Positions 21,363 to 32,544 of a stretch of 64,000 nt of DNA are shown in pieces (positions within the stretch are counted from its first letter, which is position 1; the number at the start of each line of letters is the position of its first letter). The stretch comes from Eutrigla gurnardus (Eukaryota > Chordata > Actinopteri > Perciformes > Triglidae): positions 8,027,409-8,091,408 of the forward strand of contig OY741277.1 of NCBI GenBank assembly GCA_963514095.1. The letters run 5' to 3'. A program made the position numbers and the translations under genes. The notes under the pieces were generated by a model. It had not been told where the DNA came from. It did no database searches and was given only the letters and a program-made list of their open reading frames with translations.

Positions 21363-24300
21363 ATAGAAATGCCAAAATCTTGATTCAGTGCTGTTCAAAT
21401 AGTTTGCTAGAAGAAGTTGAAGAATGTTAAATTTCACAGGGTGGTTGTGTTTGCTGACTCCGTGTGGATTTCTGCTCCTTTTATTGCTTCTGCTTTGGTC
21501 TTTTTAAGCGAGTTCTGCCCCTATGTTGGTGCCGAAGAGGGTGACAAATCAAATATTATATACATATACAATTTTCACAGCTGCTGGATATATGGATTGG
21601 CCATCATGTTTTTCATTCTAAAATATGTTTGATTTATTGATTCTAATTCCCTTGAACAATTATTTTCTTCCGTCTCTCTTCTTGTTTTCCCATAATTTGC
21701 TTCTCAGACTATCTCCTTTTGGATTTGCAATCTGAAAGTTAGTAATGATTAAGTTGTGGCTTAAATTTCCATCCTGGAAAATATAATGCTATCAACTTTT
21801 TTACTGCGTGACTGCTTGGCACAGTGTGGAACGTGTGATGTCTTCCAGGAATGTGGTGGAAGTCTACATACGCACATTAATCGTATCTGAAATATTTCCA
21901 CTCTAGAGAGCAACATATGGAAGAAAACAGACAGATGGAGGCTTGGAAGGAAATCAGGCTGCTGGCCTCAAACAGAGAAGGAAGAATGGGCAAACTGACG
22001 TGCAGTAGACAGGCCTGCTTCAATGTTGTCCCTGCGTCTTTGTCCAGGGGGGGTCTGTGACCGGACCAGTGGCTGTTGAGATTTTACACGTTGTGTATTT
22101 TTCACACTAATCTTTTGTTTACTCGCTAAATACCCTTCATCCTGCTGTGGTAGGAAACATTTCAGTTCCACTTTAAATTGAAGTCTGACCCTTTTCTAAA
22201 CAATGACGGATTGCACAGTAAAAGCCTTGTACTAACAGACAGCCGGCTCGTCGGCTTGCTAGCTGTTGTTGGACTCTGCTGTAGGGCATCAAGCTTTTTG
22301 CCAAGTGGTCGGGCCACACAGTCGACGCCACCGCAGAGAGCTCATCGTCAGAGTTTACACTGACGGTCCAACATCAATTAAAGTTTTTGCGTCAAATCAT
22401 ACAGTAACAGTCGTCGTGGCGCAGTCGGTGGAGGATCTTCTTTCTCTCGTTCCTCTTCCCTGTTTAGGCCCTTTCCTGATGAATCCAATGCAGTAGCATT
22501 CATATTCATTATTCTCTTCTCTTCAGGGTTTTTAGTAATTATTTTGTCCACAGAACCTGGAGGAATATATTAATTCCTGGATCCATGCTTGCAGCCAGCC
22601 ACAATTTTAGTTCAGGTACAGATAACTCGGAAGAGGTAAAACTATTCAGACAAAAGAGATGAAAATGAATTCACTGATTAAGTCATCCTTAATACAAAAG
22701 GCCAGTTACTCTTGGTGGACGAGCAGCAACGTCTGAGATCTCATGTTTAAAGGTCCTATTGATAACATTTTTATGTAAATGACAAAAAAAAAAACATCCA
22801 CAGAGCTTTTAGAAAGGTGCAGAATCAAAAGTATCACTTCTCGAATTAAAAAAATCAAGAACAAGATATGTGTAATGGACTACATTACATCTAGTCCTGG
22901 GGATCCACCATATTATTACTGTTAAATTAACATAATTATGGTAATCTGTCAGGACTGTGCCCCGCCCTGTCCCCCGGCTGGAGCTCCATTCTGGGAGCAG
23001 TAATGGATCCCTCGGGAGCAGACGACATGGTGAGGCAGGGTTGTTTTAGTCCTCCTTTGCATATCCACTTATTAATGTAAATTACTTTTATTCCCTAATA
23101 AACAGGCCTGACATTCCTACTATAAAGTATATGCTTTTTAAGGCAATTCTAAATTGCCATCTCTCTGGAGTGAGCACTTCCTCTTAATGGGACATATTTT
23201 CTTTTTAAATAAGTGCCGTTTAATGCGGTTTTAGAAAAGTGACTAATACATATTTGGAAAAGTCATTTACAACATGTTTGTTTAACAATTAACTAATACC
23301 TCTTGTCATTCACAATGATGAACTGTTTACATAACTGTCATTATTAGAAACATGTTGAATCTACTAATTAGGCTATGAGGTTTTCATTCACACAAAGTAT
23401 CGAAATCAGAATCAGTATTTAGCATTTATACCCAGCCTGAAGATGTATTTCAACCTTGTACTTGAATGCTTTGTTTTGATATCTTTACTGTGGCTTAACT
23501 GTAAACGAGTCATATTTTGAACATAAAAACGATTGTGAAGTATAGTGCAAATTTGGCCAAAATGACTTTCAGTGATATAATGAAGCACAGATTGTTTTTA
23601 AGGACTGTCTCGCCATTACATACACGACATGGCAGAAAAGCTGCTTATTTCCTACATGACATCATATTTTCCTTTGGTTTCATAAACAGTATAACTGAAC
23701 ATATAAAGTTCACTCTGGGTAAACGGTCTCCCTCATCCTCTGCACCGTGTACGCCGCAGAATGCATCATGTGTGGAGTAAATCAAAGTGATTGAGCACCA
23801 GGGATCAGAGTGGATTTGATCAGTGCTCTTCCAAAGGAAACTCAGACAAATAGCTGGAATTATTCCACATGGCTAAAACAGCATTTCCTTCAGTCAAAAT
23901 ATTGTTTTGTTTTTTTCAGATCATTAAACATTGGCTTCCAGTCCTTAGGTATGTAACTCCACAGCACACTATTGCTGGCTTAAAGAACATATGATATCTA
24001 CTGAAAGGAATTTTAATCACCGCCTGTGTTTTTAGACTTAAAAATCGGCTAAATGGGATATACAACCAGTGAGTTAAAGCATTGCAGATGTTGCGACAGG
24101 GATTTTTTTGGAGACTGTTTGTATTCGACTTTGAGTTCATAGCAGGCTCTGGTTGGGTTCAGAGAGAGGTGAAAAAGTAAAAAAAAAAAAAAAAAAGTGG
24201 TTTGACTTTTCCTTTCTATTCCTCCCTCTGACCCATTTCTGTACTTTACTTTCTCCCATGCACATCATCGGTTCACATCACTTCCTCTATAGATTAACGG

Positions 24301-25492
24301 GTGAACTTTAGTGCTCCCCATACTTTCAATTTGCTCAGGCAGTGGGTTAAGCAGCTTGGGAGGCCACCACAAATTTCTCACTCGGGGTTTATTATTTGCC
24401 TCACGCCATTATACATGAGCTGAGACACCAAGACGGAGGCAGATGTGCTTTATGGCTGAGTGGCTGGGGATGGATGCAATAAGGAGCTTCCACTAATAAA
24501 TTGTGCACTGTGGAAAAATCTCAGGATGCATTTTATGAGGATGTCAAAGGCTTTGTGTTCTGTCAGAAAACCTGTAACCTCTAAACCTGGAAGAGCAAGG
24601 ACTGATGTGTTTTTTTAGAGAGACTCTGTAGTTTGTGGTGTTGTACAGTATTTTACATTGTAATTGAAATGGGTCACTGTTGCTTCCCTTAGTACAGTGT
24701 GCCTTGTGTTATTCTTGTCAGTAGGTTCAGCAATATCTACAAGGATTTAGAGACATTAGCCATTTTTTAACTTTTACTTTATTTGCTCATGAACTACTTC
24801 ATAAGAACAAAAATTAATAGCTGCTTTTATATTGGGTGAAATGAGCTCCTTGCAGATATATTGGTGTTCATGCCAGAAGAAGGTGGTGTCCTGAGTACTC
24901 TCCTTGGCCAGCTCTGTATTGATGTTTTGGAGATTGGCGAAAACCGAATTGTCCAGTTTAATCATGCTTTTTTTCCTGTATTGTTTTAACAAAGTGAGAT
25001 AGAAGAAAGTATTCTTCACATATCTTGGTGTCTATGGTCACAAGCTAACAAACTCAGTTACTCAGCTTCTTTGACAGAACACCCTGTTGAGTGTTCACAC
25101 TGTTTGTCACAGTTTGCCACCATGGACGGAGTGTGTTGTTTGTTTAAACTTCCTACTTGGTTGAATAACTGAGCACATGGCTGCCCCTTGGGGGGATCTC
25201 TTATGAACACAAACACAAATATTCCAATTTATGGCCACATTTTTGCAGGTATTATTTTTAGCAGTGCACAGAGAGCACCAAAAACAGAGTAAACCCAGGG
25301 AGGTCTGACTGGAAAGATGAAACGCAAACATTTCATCCTGGAAGTCTTGAATTTTGGATTTTTGGACGTGGGTCGTAATGTTCATATCAATATTTGTTGC
25401 CAAATAGTTTGAAATAAATACAAAACTTACTTGAAATGCATAATCATTTTGGCATGAAAACATAGTATGTTCAGTTCACTGTTTGGAGCATG
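21363..25492. other. non-coding interval left of Tc1 remnant
   Basis: No gene is supported. Open frames are short and without motifs. There is an A-run at about 24178-24196. A weak tRNA A-box-like string (TGGCGCAGTCGG) lies near 22413 but has no convincing B box. Together with the sequence up to 32 kb, this is the best candidate zone for the join between the SNTB1-CCN3 and SCGN-CARMIL1 synteny blocks. Confidence 0.55.
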
Positions 25493-26074
25493 TACAGTGT
25501 ATCACAAAAGTGAGTACACCCCTCGCATTTCTGCAGATATTTAAGTATATCTTTTCATGGGACAACACTGACAAAATGACACTTTGACACAATGAAAAGT
25601 AGTCTGTGTGCAGCTTATATAACAGAGTTAATTTATTTCCCCCTCAAAATAACTCAAAATATAGCCATTAATATCTAAACCCCTGGCAACAAAAGTGAGG
25701 ACACCCCTTAGTGAAAGTTGTCAATATTAACATACAACATGTCAACTGTCAATATTTTGTGTGGCCACCATTATTATCCAGAACTGCCTTTACTCTCCTG
25801 GGCATGGAGTTTACCAGAGCCTCACACGTTGCCACTGGAATGCTCTTCCACTCCTCCATGACGACGTCGCGGAGCTGGCGGATATTTGAGACTTTGCGCA
25901 CCTCCACCTTCCGCTTGAGGATCCCCCAAAGATGTTCTATTGGGTTCAAGTCTGGAGACATGCTTGGCCAGTCCATCACCTTTACCCTCAGCCTCTTCAG
26001 TAAAGCAGTGGTCGTCTTGGAGGTGTGTTTGGGGTCATTGTCATGCTGGAACACTGCCCTGCGACCCAGTTTCC
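25493..26074 (-). mobile_element. Tc1/mariner element, 3'-end fragment
   Basis: The outer terminus begins at about 25493 with CAGTGTATCACAAAAGTGAG, the terminal-repeat sequence of a Tc1-type element widespread in fish. A second internal copy of the repeat core (ACAAAAGTGAGGACACCCCT) lies near 25690. The transposase 3' end reads on the minus strand. Similarity stops near 26074 (gacccagtttcc), so the other two thirds of the element, including the other terminal repeat, are missing. Confidence 0.92.
25749..26074 (-). pseudogene. Tc1 transposase C-terminal remnant
   Basis: The remnant encodes about 108 residues of the DDE transposase C-terminal region. It includes QHDNDPKHTSKTT (second catalytic Asp region) and SPDLNPIEHLWGILKRKV (catalytic Glu), ending NNGGHTKY. 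The N-terminal paired-type DNA-binding part and the first catalytic Asp are absent, so it cannot transpose. The surviving 3' frame is intact, which suggests a fairly young truncation. Confidence 0.92.
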
Positions 26075-27624
26075 ATTTGTGGAACAGTTTACTTGCCCTG
26101 GGCAAGTGCTAATGTCGAGTCCTGAGCTGCTTTCACTCATTGGCTGTCACATTTTCACAAGTTCCACGGCTGTGAGCTGGTTTGCTTGGTTGTAAATCTA
26201 CAATGTTTGTAACCACACGAGGGAGTCCACTTTGTATGGAATGTGACGCATGTTAAGAGACAGTGTCACACTTAAAAACACTACAACTAGACATTTAGCA
26301 TTATTTGCCCAACACCATTCCAAATAAAGGTCCCTTTTACTCGGTTTACATATTGTAAAGTGTTGACGTGCTGTGACGTACATGGACTACGGTTATTAGG
26401 AGAAAAAAGAAAGGAATTGTTAGCACCCTTAGATCTCAATGTCTCTTGTTATTGCTCCTTTCTCGGAGCAGATTGTAAAACATTTTCTTATGGAAGGCTT
26501 CTCCTTTTTATAAATATAATAGAAGAAAAACTCAAGGTACAAAAGTCATATTGTGTATTTGCAATTACCTCTTTTCATTGTTTTCTTCTACCGAACATTT
26601 GAAACATCCAAAATGAGACTATAACCCACAGCAGGCAAATTGAATTTGGTGCAATTTAAAAATAATAATAAAAATGCAATTTCAGACAACCACTTGTTGG
26701 AAGACGGTTGGTTGTAGACCCAGTCAAATTGTTTCTGTCTATATTCTTTGTGCCATTTTCACTTGATTTAGGATAAAAGATAATTGAAATTTCTTGCACA
26801 AATTTCAATGAGCTCTTGACTCTGACTGTCCTTCTTTTGTAAAGGTCGTTGAGGTGCTCGGCTGAAACCATGGCCACCAGTGACCTGGCAGATCCATACA
26901 TTGTGAATTATGTTTACAATTCAGGGAGTTGGCATTTTAGGAATGGGAATGTTGGATTTCACCTAGGAGAGGGACAGAAACGCAACCTTAAAGAAGGGAC
27001 TTTTAAGGGTTACAATTTACAACATCTTTCTTATTTGTTGTTTACTTAGTGAGAATGTTCTTGCCTGAGAAGAAAAGAAGAAGAAGAAAGAAAAGTAGGG
27101 TCAGTGGTGTGTCCTCCGAGGAGCCTGGGGCCTTGGCCTTTTATAAATTGAACTCTTAATTGGTTTCAGCTGAGCACGGACAAGCGCATACCAGCTTCAT
27201 GCAACTATTTTGTAATCATGGCTATAACAACACATTTTTATGAGGAATAGTACCATCTCATGGGGAAGAAAGTGAACTTTACCAACTCAAGTGTAGAGCT
27301 GAAGGCAGCTATATTTTAGTTACAGGTATGAGCACAAGTTAACACGTTCAGCCTCCTGTTAATTCCAGAGTACCACAGTTCCTGGAGTTGATAATGCTTA
27401 TTTGAGCAGCTAGTGCAAGAAAATACACTTCAAAAAAGATCTGCAGATCATTTTCCATGTTTACAGCTGTAGGGAGAGACTCTGCCCTACATCGAAGTTG
27501 TTTGTTATTACTCTCATTGTACTTACTATATTATTCATTTGGATCTAAATATTTAATTCACTGACTGCAAAGCTGCACTATGAGCACTAGATGGCAGCAT
27601 TAAGCAATATGAACTGTAAATTAT
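26075..27624. other. non-coding interval between Tc1 and hAT elements
   Basis: No supported gene. A 66-residue open frame (26849-27049) with a good start context has no recognisable domain and no splice support, and was not called. Confidence 0.55.
27584..27598 (+). promoter_or_regulatory. CTCF-like motif
   Basis: GCACTAGATGGCAGC fits the CTCF core except for the first base. It is 27 bp left of a long CT microsatellite. Motif evidence only. Confidence 0.35.

Positions 27625-27690
<66 letters not shown>
27625..27690. repeat. (CT)n microsatellite
   Basis: About 32 CT units, ending in a TTTCTCTCTCCC tail. It is a polypyrimidine tract capable of unusual DNA structure. Confidence 0.97.
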
Positions 27691-27700
<10 letters not shown>

Positions 27701-28487
27701 CCTTATTAATCAGCATAACAGATCACATGACATATTTCCTCATGCTGCAACATTGAAAACAATTTGAACAGAATTCAACAATTTGAAAATAAGTCAGAAA
27801 TAATGGTTACTTTGGCTTAGAAGTTGACAGATTCATCTTTGGCCACTCAGTGAGCTCCAGACATAAATGCATGAGAGACTTTGAATTACACTTTGCAATG
27901 TAGACTATATCAGAGATTTCTTCGTCACCAAGGGGCTCTCCATTCCATTAAAGACTCCAAAAACCTCAAGGTATTATTCTTAATGACGATAGGGTTAGAA
28001 CATGTGGGCTAACTAGGGATGCAAACAATTAATCGATTATCGATTAATTGTCGATAAGATATTACTCGATTAAAATAAATGAATTGCAATTAATTGCGTT
28101 TTGAACACGTAATTCCCCGCCAGTCCACGTGAGGGCACTCTTGACGTCAGGCGTACTTGACGCACATGCGCGAACACAAGCGAAGCAGGGCTCTGACGAC
28201 AACAACAAGACAAACGGGAAGTGGTGTTTCCCACACATTATGGCGCACCGCCGTAGTCTAATTTCGGCCGCCATAGTCTCGATGTTCGCCCAAAATTATT
28301 TATCAAGGCAAATGGACTTAACTAGCGGCTCTAATGATAGGCCTAAACAGGAGGGCAGCAGCGCCTATTATAAGGGGGAATCCTCGCGGCTGGTTTGGCT
28401 CATCAACGTTCTGTTTTCCCCCGTTGCCATGGCGAGGCGTCCCCCGCGCCGACCCCCCCTCAGCTGGCGAGTGTGACGGCGCGTATA

Positions 28488-28800
28488 GCCCCGTTCACAT
28501 ACGTCGCTACTCGCTCGTCACTCGCTTACTCGCTGGCAAAAAAAAAAAAAAACTGCCGCCGACGGCTAGTTCAAGCCGCACATCTCTGTGGAACTCTCTG
28601 TTGACGTCAACTGTCAATCATCTCTATTCTACATTCCGATTGGTACTCGCTTCACTCGCATCGCAGAAAGTTACATTATTTTCTCTCCGTCCCCGCCCAC
28701 ATCGCATCGCCTGTCCTGACCACATTCCACTAGAACACATTCACATTCATTGACAGCTGTCGCTCAGAGATGGGCGAGTGGCGACGTATGTGAACGAGGC
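28488..28800. mobile_element. nested MITE-like inverted-repeat element inside hAT
   Basis: The left end (from 28488) includes CGTTCACATACGTCGC. The reverse complement of the right end (to 28800) carries the same string, and the arms match over about 30 bp with few mismatches. The 313-bp interior is non-coding and includes an A-run. The target duplication is not clear, so the superfamily is open. Short open frames here are chance. Confidence 0.6.
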
Positions 28801-28850
28801 TTCAGTCAAAACCAAAACACCAAGGACGGCTGAGGAATAGTCACCCACTT

Positions 28851-28851
28851 A

Positions 28852-28901
<50 letters not shown>
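28851..28901. repeat. (ATT)n microsatellite
   Basis: ATT array that turns into AAT units at its right end, so the last part can fold back on the first. Confidence 0.92.
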
Positions 28902-28903
<2 letters not shown>

Positions 28904-29100
28904 AATAATAATAGTCATAATAAACTAATAGTTTAAAGGCTCAGCACTGTGTTTAAGTCATTTTAAAAAAAATCTTTTCTTGAATGCTTAAACTCCTCAA
29001 CCCCATTTAGTATGTCAACATTTGTATCAGTACCAGCAGTTTGTAAGAAATTGGTCAGGAAACGATATTTCATATTTTGGTTCTCAAAATTCCCCAAATT

Positions 29101-29125
29101 ATAAGCGGTATGGATGGATGGATGG
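29101..29125 (+). mobile_element. 25-bp LINE/SINE tail insertion with perfect 14-bp target duplication
   Basis: The insert is ATAAGCGG followed by a short (TGGA)n tail, a 3' end seen on many fish retroelements. It is flanked on both sides by the identical 14-mer AAATTCCCCAAATT (29087-29100 and 29126-29139). This is the footprint of an extremely 5'-truncated target-primed retrotransposition event, and it lies inside the hAT element. Confidence 0.75.
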
Positions 29126-29360
29126 AAATTCCCCAAATTGATGCATTAAAATGAAATTATTCAAAATCTGATTTGCATTTTTCTTTATATCATAAGGAAG
29201 ATAGCATTTGATGTTACGTATACAGTAGATGAAACCTATTCAGAGGTAAATTCAGCTTATCAGAAGAATTGCCGCTTAACAATTAATCGATCATCGATCG
29301 ATAAGATGAAACAACTATCGATTAATGAATTACTCGATAATTTGCATCCCTAGGGCTAAC

Positions 29361-30359
29361 CCTTTTTTGGCCCAGTGAACAACTGATTTTGTGGCAAGCC
29401 GACAATCCATGTTATAACTAAACCGTTTTCACTTTATTTCTACCCACAAAGGTTATCACTCAATATATAATGCAACATATCTGCTCTTTGTCCATGATAC
29501 AAGACAGGCGGATAGGGAGGGAAAGACATTGAACTCACCAATTTGACGTTCTCTATGCCAAAGATTCCAGCCACGTAGCTATCCCTTTGTGAAATGAAAT
29601 CGTACACTTTACGATCCTACTTACCGCATCAATATGGATGAACATAAATGGTTTGTGAGATAGGTATCCAAAAATGAAATAGGACACACAACAGGAGTAA
29701 ACAGGAGGGAAACAGTGTGGTGAGAAAAAATAGTGTTGTGTGTTAATATCTATGAATAATCTTCTCCATTTTAAGTTTATACTTGAGTACAACACTGATT
29801 CTCCAGTTCAGGGAAAGGGTTGTTATGGCATATGGTGATTAAATTAATCTGGCTGTCACAGCAATTCTTGAGGTGATTCAATTTAATATTGAAATATCAT
29901 TTCGACACATTTTGAGATTTATTTTGTTCTAGATAAATGAGGAATTTAAACAATAATCTTCATAGTAATTGATAAATTAGTTCTTACATGATTGACCAAT
30001 AGCAAAAAAAAAATCAAGGTATTGTTTAAAGAGTATTGTGTTCTCTTTAAACGAGTATTTATATATGTTGTGCAGCTCTAATGATCAGATGTTATTTTAT
30101 TGAAGTTCCCGGCTGCTTCTCTACAATAACTGTTACACTTGTAGTCTGGGATTAACCTTTCAGCCAAAACTGTTTGTTTTGCAGCAGCTGTGCAGCTGCT
30201 CTGCCCACACAAATGCACACAATCATAAGCCCTTCACTGTAAAGCACAATACACACATGCAAACACTTACACAAGTGTATCTATTTACTATACATAAACA
30301 CACTAAGTCTCCTTTTCTTTGTAGTTTAATATTTGTAGATGTGTCTCATTGTTTGAATA

Positions 30360-30408
<49 letters not shown>

Positions 30409-31071
30409 GTAAGAGAGATAACGTTCAGATCAAACCAGACATTACAGCTTTGTTCAAATGGAGACTCAAAGGGCAGTCGGTTGGTCTGAGGCAGAGTGAG
30501 GCTTTTAGGTCTGCATCATTAGTTCCCTTTTAGTGGCTGGAAGGGTTTCCATCTACTTAACCAAGCTGGTTTTCATTCTCTGGCTGCCACATAACAAACA
30601 GACTCGCCCTGTCGGCGAGTGTTGTCTTAGATGATGGGATGAAACCGTTCAGTTCAAATGTTGAGGCCTCAGTCGACCTCTACATCTCTAGTAAATATCT
30701 TTACCAAGCTTACATGAGATGTCACAGTTATATCGTACTCTAGTTCCCTTCCCTCATTGCTTGCTTCATTGTCTTGAAATATCTTCTGCATAAATTCTCA
30801 TTATTTATTTATGTGAAATCCCATTCTATTGTAATTCCTTTCTGCCATTTGAACACAACCAGTCATCACACAGTACAATCTGATGACAATTAATGAAGGA
30901 ATGCTTTTTTAAAAAGCATTTAAAAGTCAGCTTATAGTTTTGAGTCATTTATTTATTCATAATTCATAATAATTCAAACTTTTACGGGAAATACATTACA
31001 ATAATGTTGCAGATTGTTTTTAATGATACATTTAAGATTTTTACTATAAAATGAAAAGATTTTAGAATGAG
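29361..31071. other. non-coding interval between two hAT-like elements
   Basis: AT-rich, with no assigned gene. It contains a CA microsatellite at 30361-30405. Confidence 0.6.
30361..30405. repeat. (AC)n microsatellite
   Basis: About 22 AC units. Confidence 0.97.
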
Positions 31072-31077
31072 ACTAAT

Positions 31078-31979
31078 ACTTTCCGGTTTCACTGGTCCGG
31101 TTCGGTGTACGGGGCTAAACCGGTTTAATTCATGGAAACTGGTTGAACTGGCATTTGTCCTTATGACACGTTCTGGAAAATTTCAAACATCAGCAACCTG
31201 TGCCGACGGTGTTACGGCACTAAATCCAACTTGTATTGCATTAGTAATAAGCAGCAATAATGACAAGTGATTAACATAATATTGTGTTTATTTATGAATG
31301 GACTAACGGAGCCACCGTGAGTGTCTGAGGTGGCCGGTGCACGATGTGTGCCCGCCCACTGCCAAGTGAGCCAATGCTGGCATCACAGAGATCACATTTC
31401 AGTCGAGGTGGAGGGGAAGATGTGCACGTGAACCATGTCTTTGTTTACTTCAACACTTTAAAAATGTGTTACTAGTCGACATGCCACCATTTAACAAGCT
31501 GAGAACGTAGATCCGAAGAAGATAACAAGCCGGTAACTTTGCTCGTACAAGGCCACCATTGTGTATAAGATGCACAGCAACTTCGCTTGCGGTTGAGGAG
31601 TCATGTAAATATGCAAGACGAGCAAGCAACGAGTTCACCGTTCATAGTTGTTTTGAAGCCTCCAGCTAATCAGATTTCTGACTCTCATTTAATACGTCTT
31701 ACGTCCGATGGCGCTGTTGGTTCCGCAAAGCCGGGATGCTTTGTAATACGGCATAACGCCGCTAAGCAAAGGTCTATTAACGGTGCAATCGCGGCATATT
31801 TTTGACTCTCCTTTTCGTGATTGCGGCAAAATCTTATGTGTAAAAAAAGCCTAATGTTTCACTCGGGAGGGGCTGCTGTGGCAAGTGTGACACCTAGTGC
31901 TTAAAGTCGGTATACCAGTCCGGTCTGGTTTTGGCTCAATATCAAACTGGTTTAAACATTTTAAAATCGGTCCAAGCCT
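31078..31979. mobile_element. putative non-autonomous hAT-like element
   Basis: Both ends are rich in CCGGTTT/AAACCGG-type words in opposite orientation (near 31082-31135 and 31915-31975). The right end, read on the minus strand, starts TAGGCTTGGACCGATTT. The hexamer ACTAAT flanks both sides (31072-31077 and 31980-31985). The inside has no transposase frame. The exact ends and an 8-bp duplication are not certain. Confidence 0.4.
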
Positions 31980-31985
31980 ACTAAT

Positions 31986-32544
31986 CATATGAATGAAAGT
32001 TAAAATCCTGCCTCTGATAGCTATAAGAGTTGTATTTATTTAAAAGAGCCATTATTACAAAAAAGAACACAAAAACTAACATGCTCATCACTTGTCGTCA
32101 TTGCTTTATTTTCTCTGCAGCCAGTTATATTCACATAACAACAACATACTGCACTTCAGCCTTCTTTAGCAGATAAACATGCAAATGACCAACAAACCCC
32201 AGCATCAAATTAAGTGAAGAAAACCTACATTTTCAAAAACATCTTTACTGACTAACAAACTATATACCACATACACTGTTTTTTAGCTAAAATGACTGAG
32301 CTTTAATATAAACATTCACATCATATTATTTTCTTTTGGCCAAGAACATGCACAAGAAACACCGCCATTTCAAATCTCAGATCTACAGTAATTCAATTGA
32401 TTTTTCAAATTGTGTTTCCAGAATTTTCAGGATCAAATAACTCTTTATGACTATTTGATCAAAACAAATCATCCTACCACTGTTGTGTATACAACAAAAA
32501 CACAGTCATTGTTTCCTCGTACAATCTCATAATAATACAGCTCT
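31986..32544. other. SCGN: SCGN 3' UTR and flank
   Basis: AT-rich sequence directly after the SCGN stop codon (stop at 32545-32547, minus). It contains the candidate polyadenylation hexamer at 32105-32110 and no other feature. Confidence 0.6.
32105..32110 (-). terminator. SCGN: candidate SCGN polyadenylation signal
   Basis: Minus-strand AATAAA about 435 bp downstream of the SCGN stop codon. It is the most plausible 3' end but not the only AT-rich candidate. Confidence 0.35.

Larger units (their letters stand above)
28014..29352. mobile_element. hAT-type transposon, non-autonomous, with 8-bp target duplication
   Basis: The termini are TAGGGATGCAAA at 28014 and TTTGCATCCCTA ending at 29352, a perfect inverted pair. 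ATCGATTA-rich subterminal repeats are also inverted between the two ends. The identical 8-bp sequence GGGCTAAC flanks both ends (28006-28013 and 29353-29360), the target-duplication length typical of hAT elements. The 1,339-bp element has no transposase open frame. It has itself received a nested inverted-repeat element, an ATT microsatellite and a tiny retrotransposon insertion. Confidence 0.9.

Noticed and set aside
22405..22470. tRNA-like A-box string TGGCGCAGTCGG
   Set aside because: No convincing B box (GGTTCGANTCC) at the right distance and no cloverleaf. At best a decayed SINE head.
25711..26112. 133-residue plus-strand frame
   Set aside because: Antisense to the Tc1 transposase remnant.
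26849..27049. 66-residue frame with good start context (MATSDLADPY)
   Set aside because: No recognised domain, no splice sites that extend it and no neighbouring coding signal.
28129..28753. Plus-strand frames of 115 and 139 residues
   Set aside because: They lie inside the hAT element and its nested inverted-repeat element, without similarity to a transposase.
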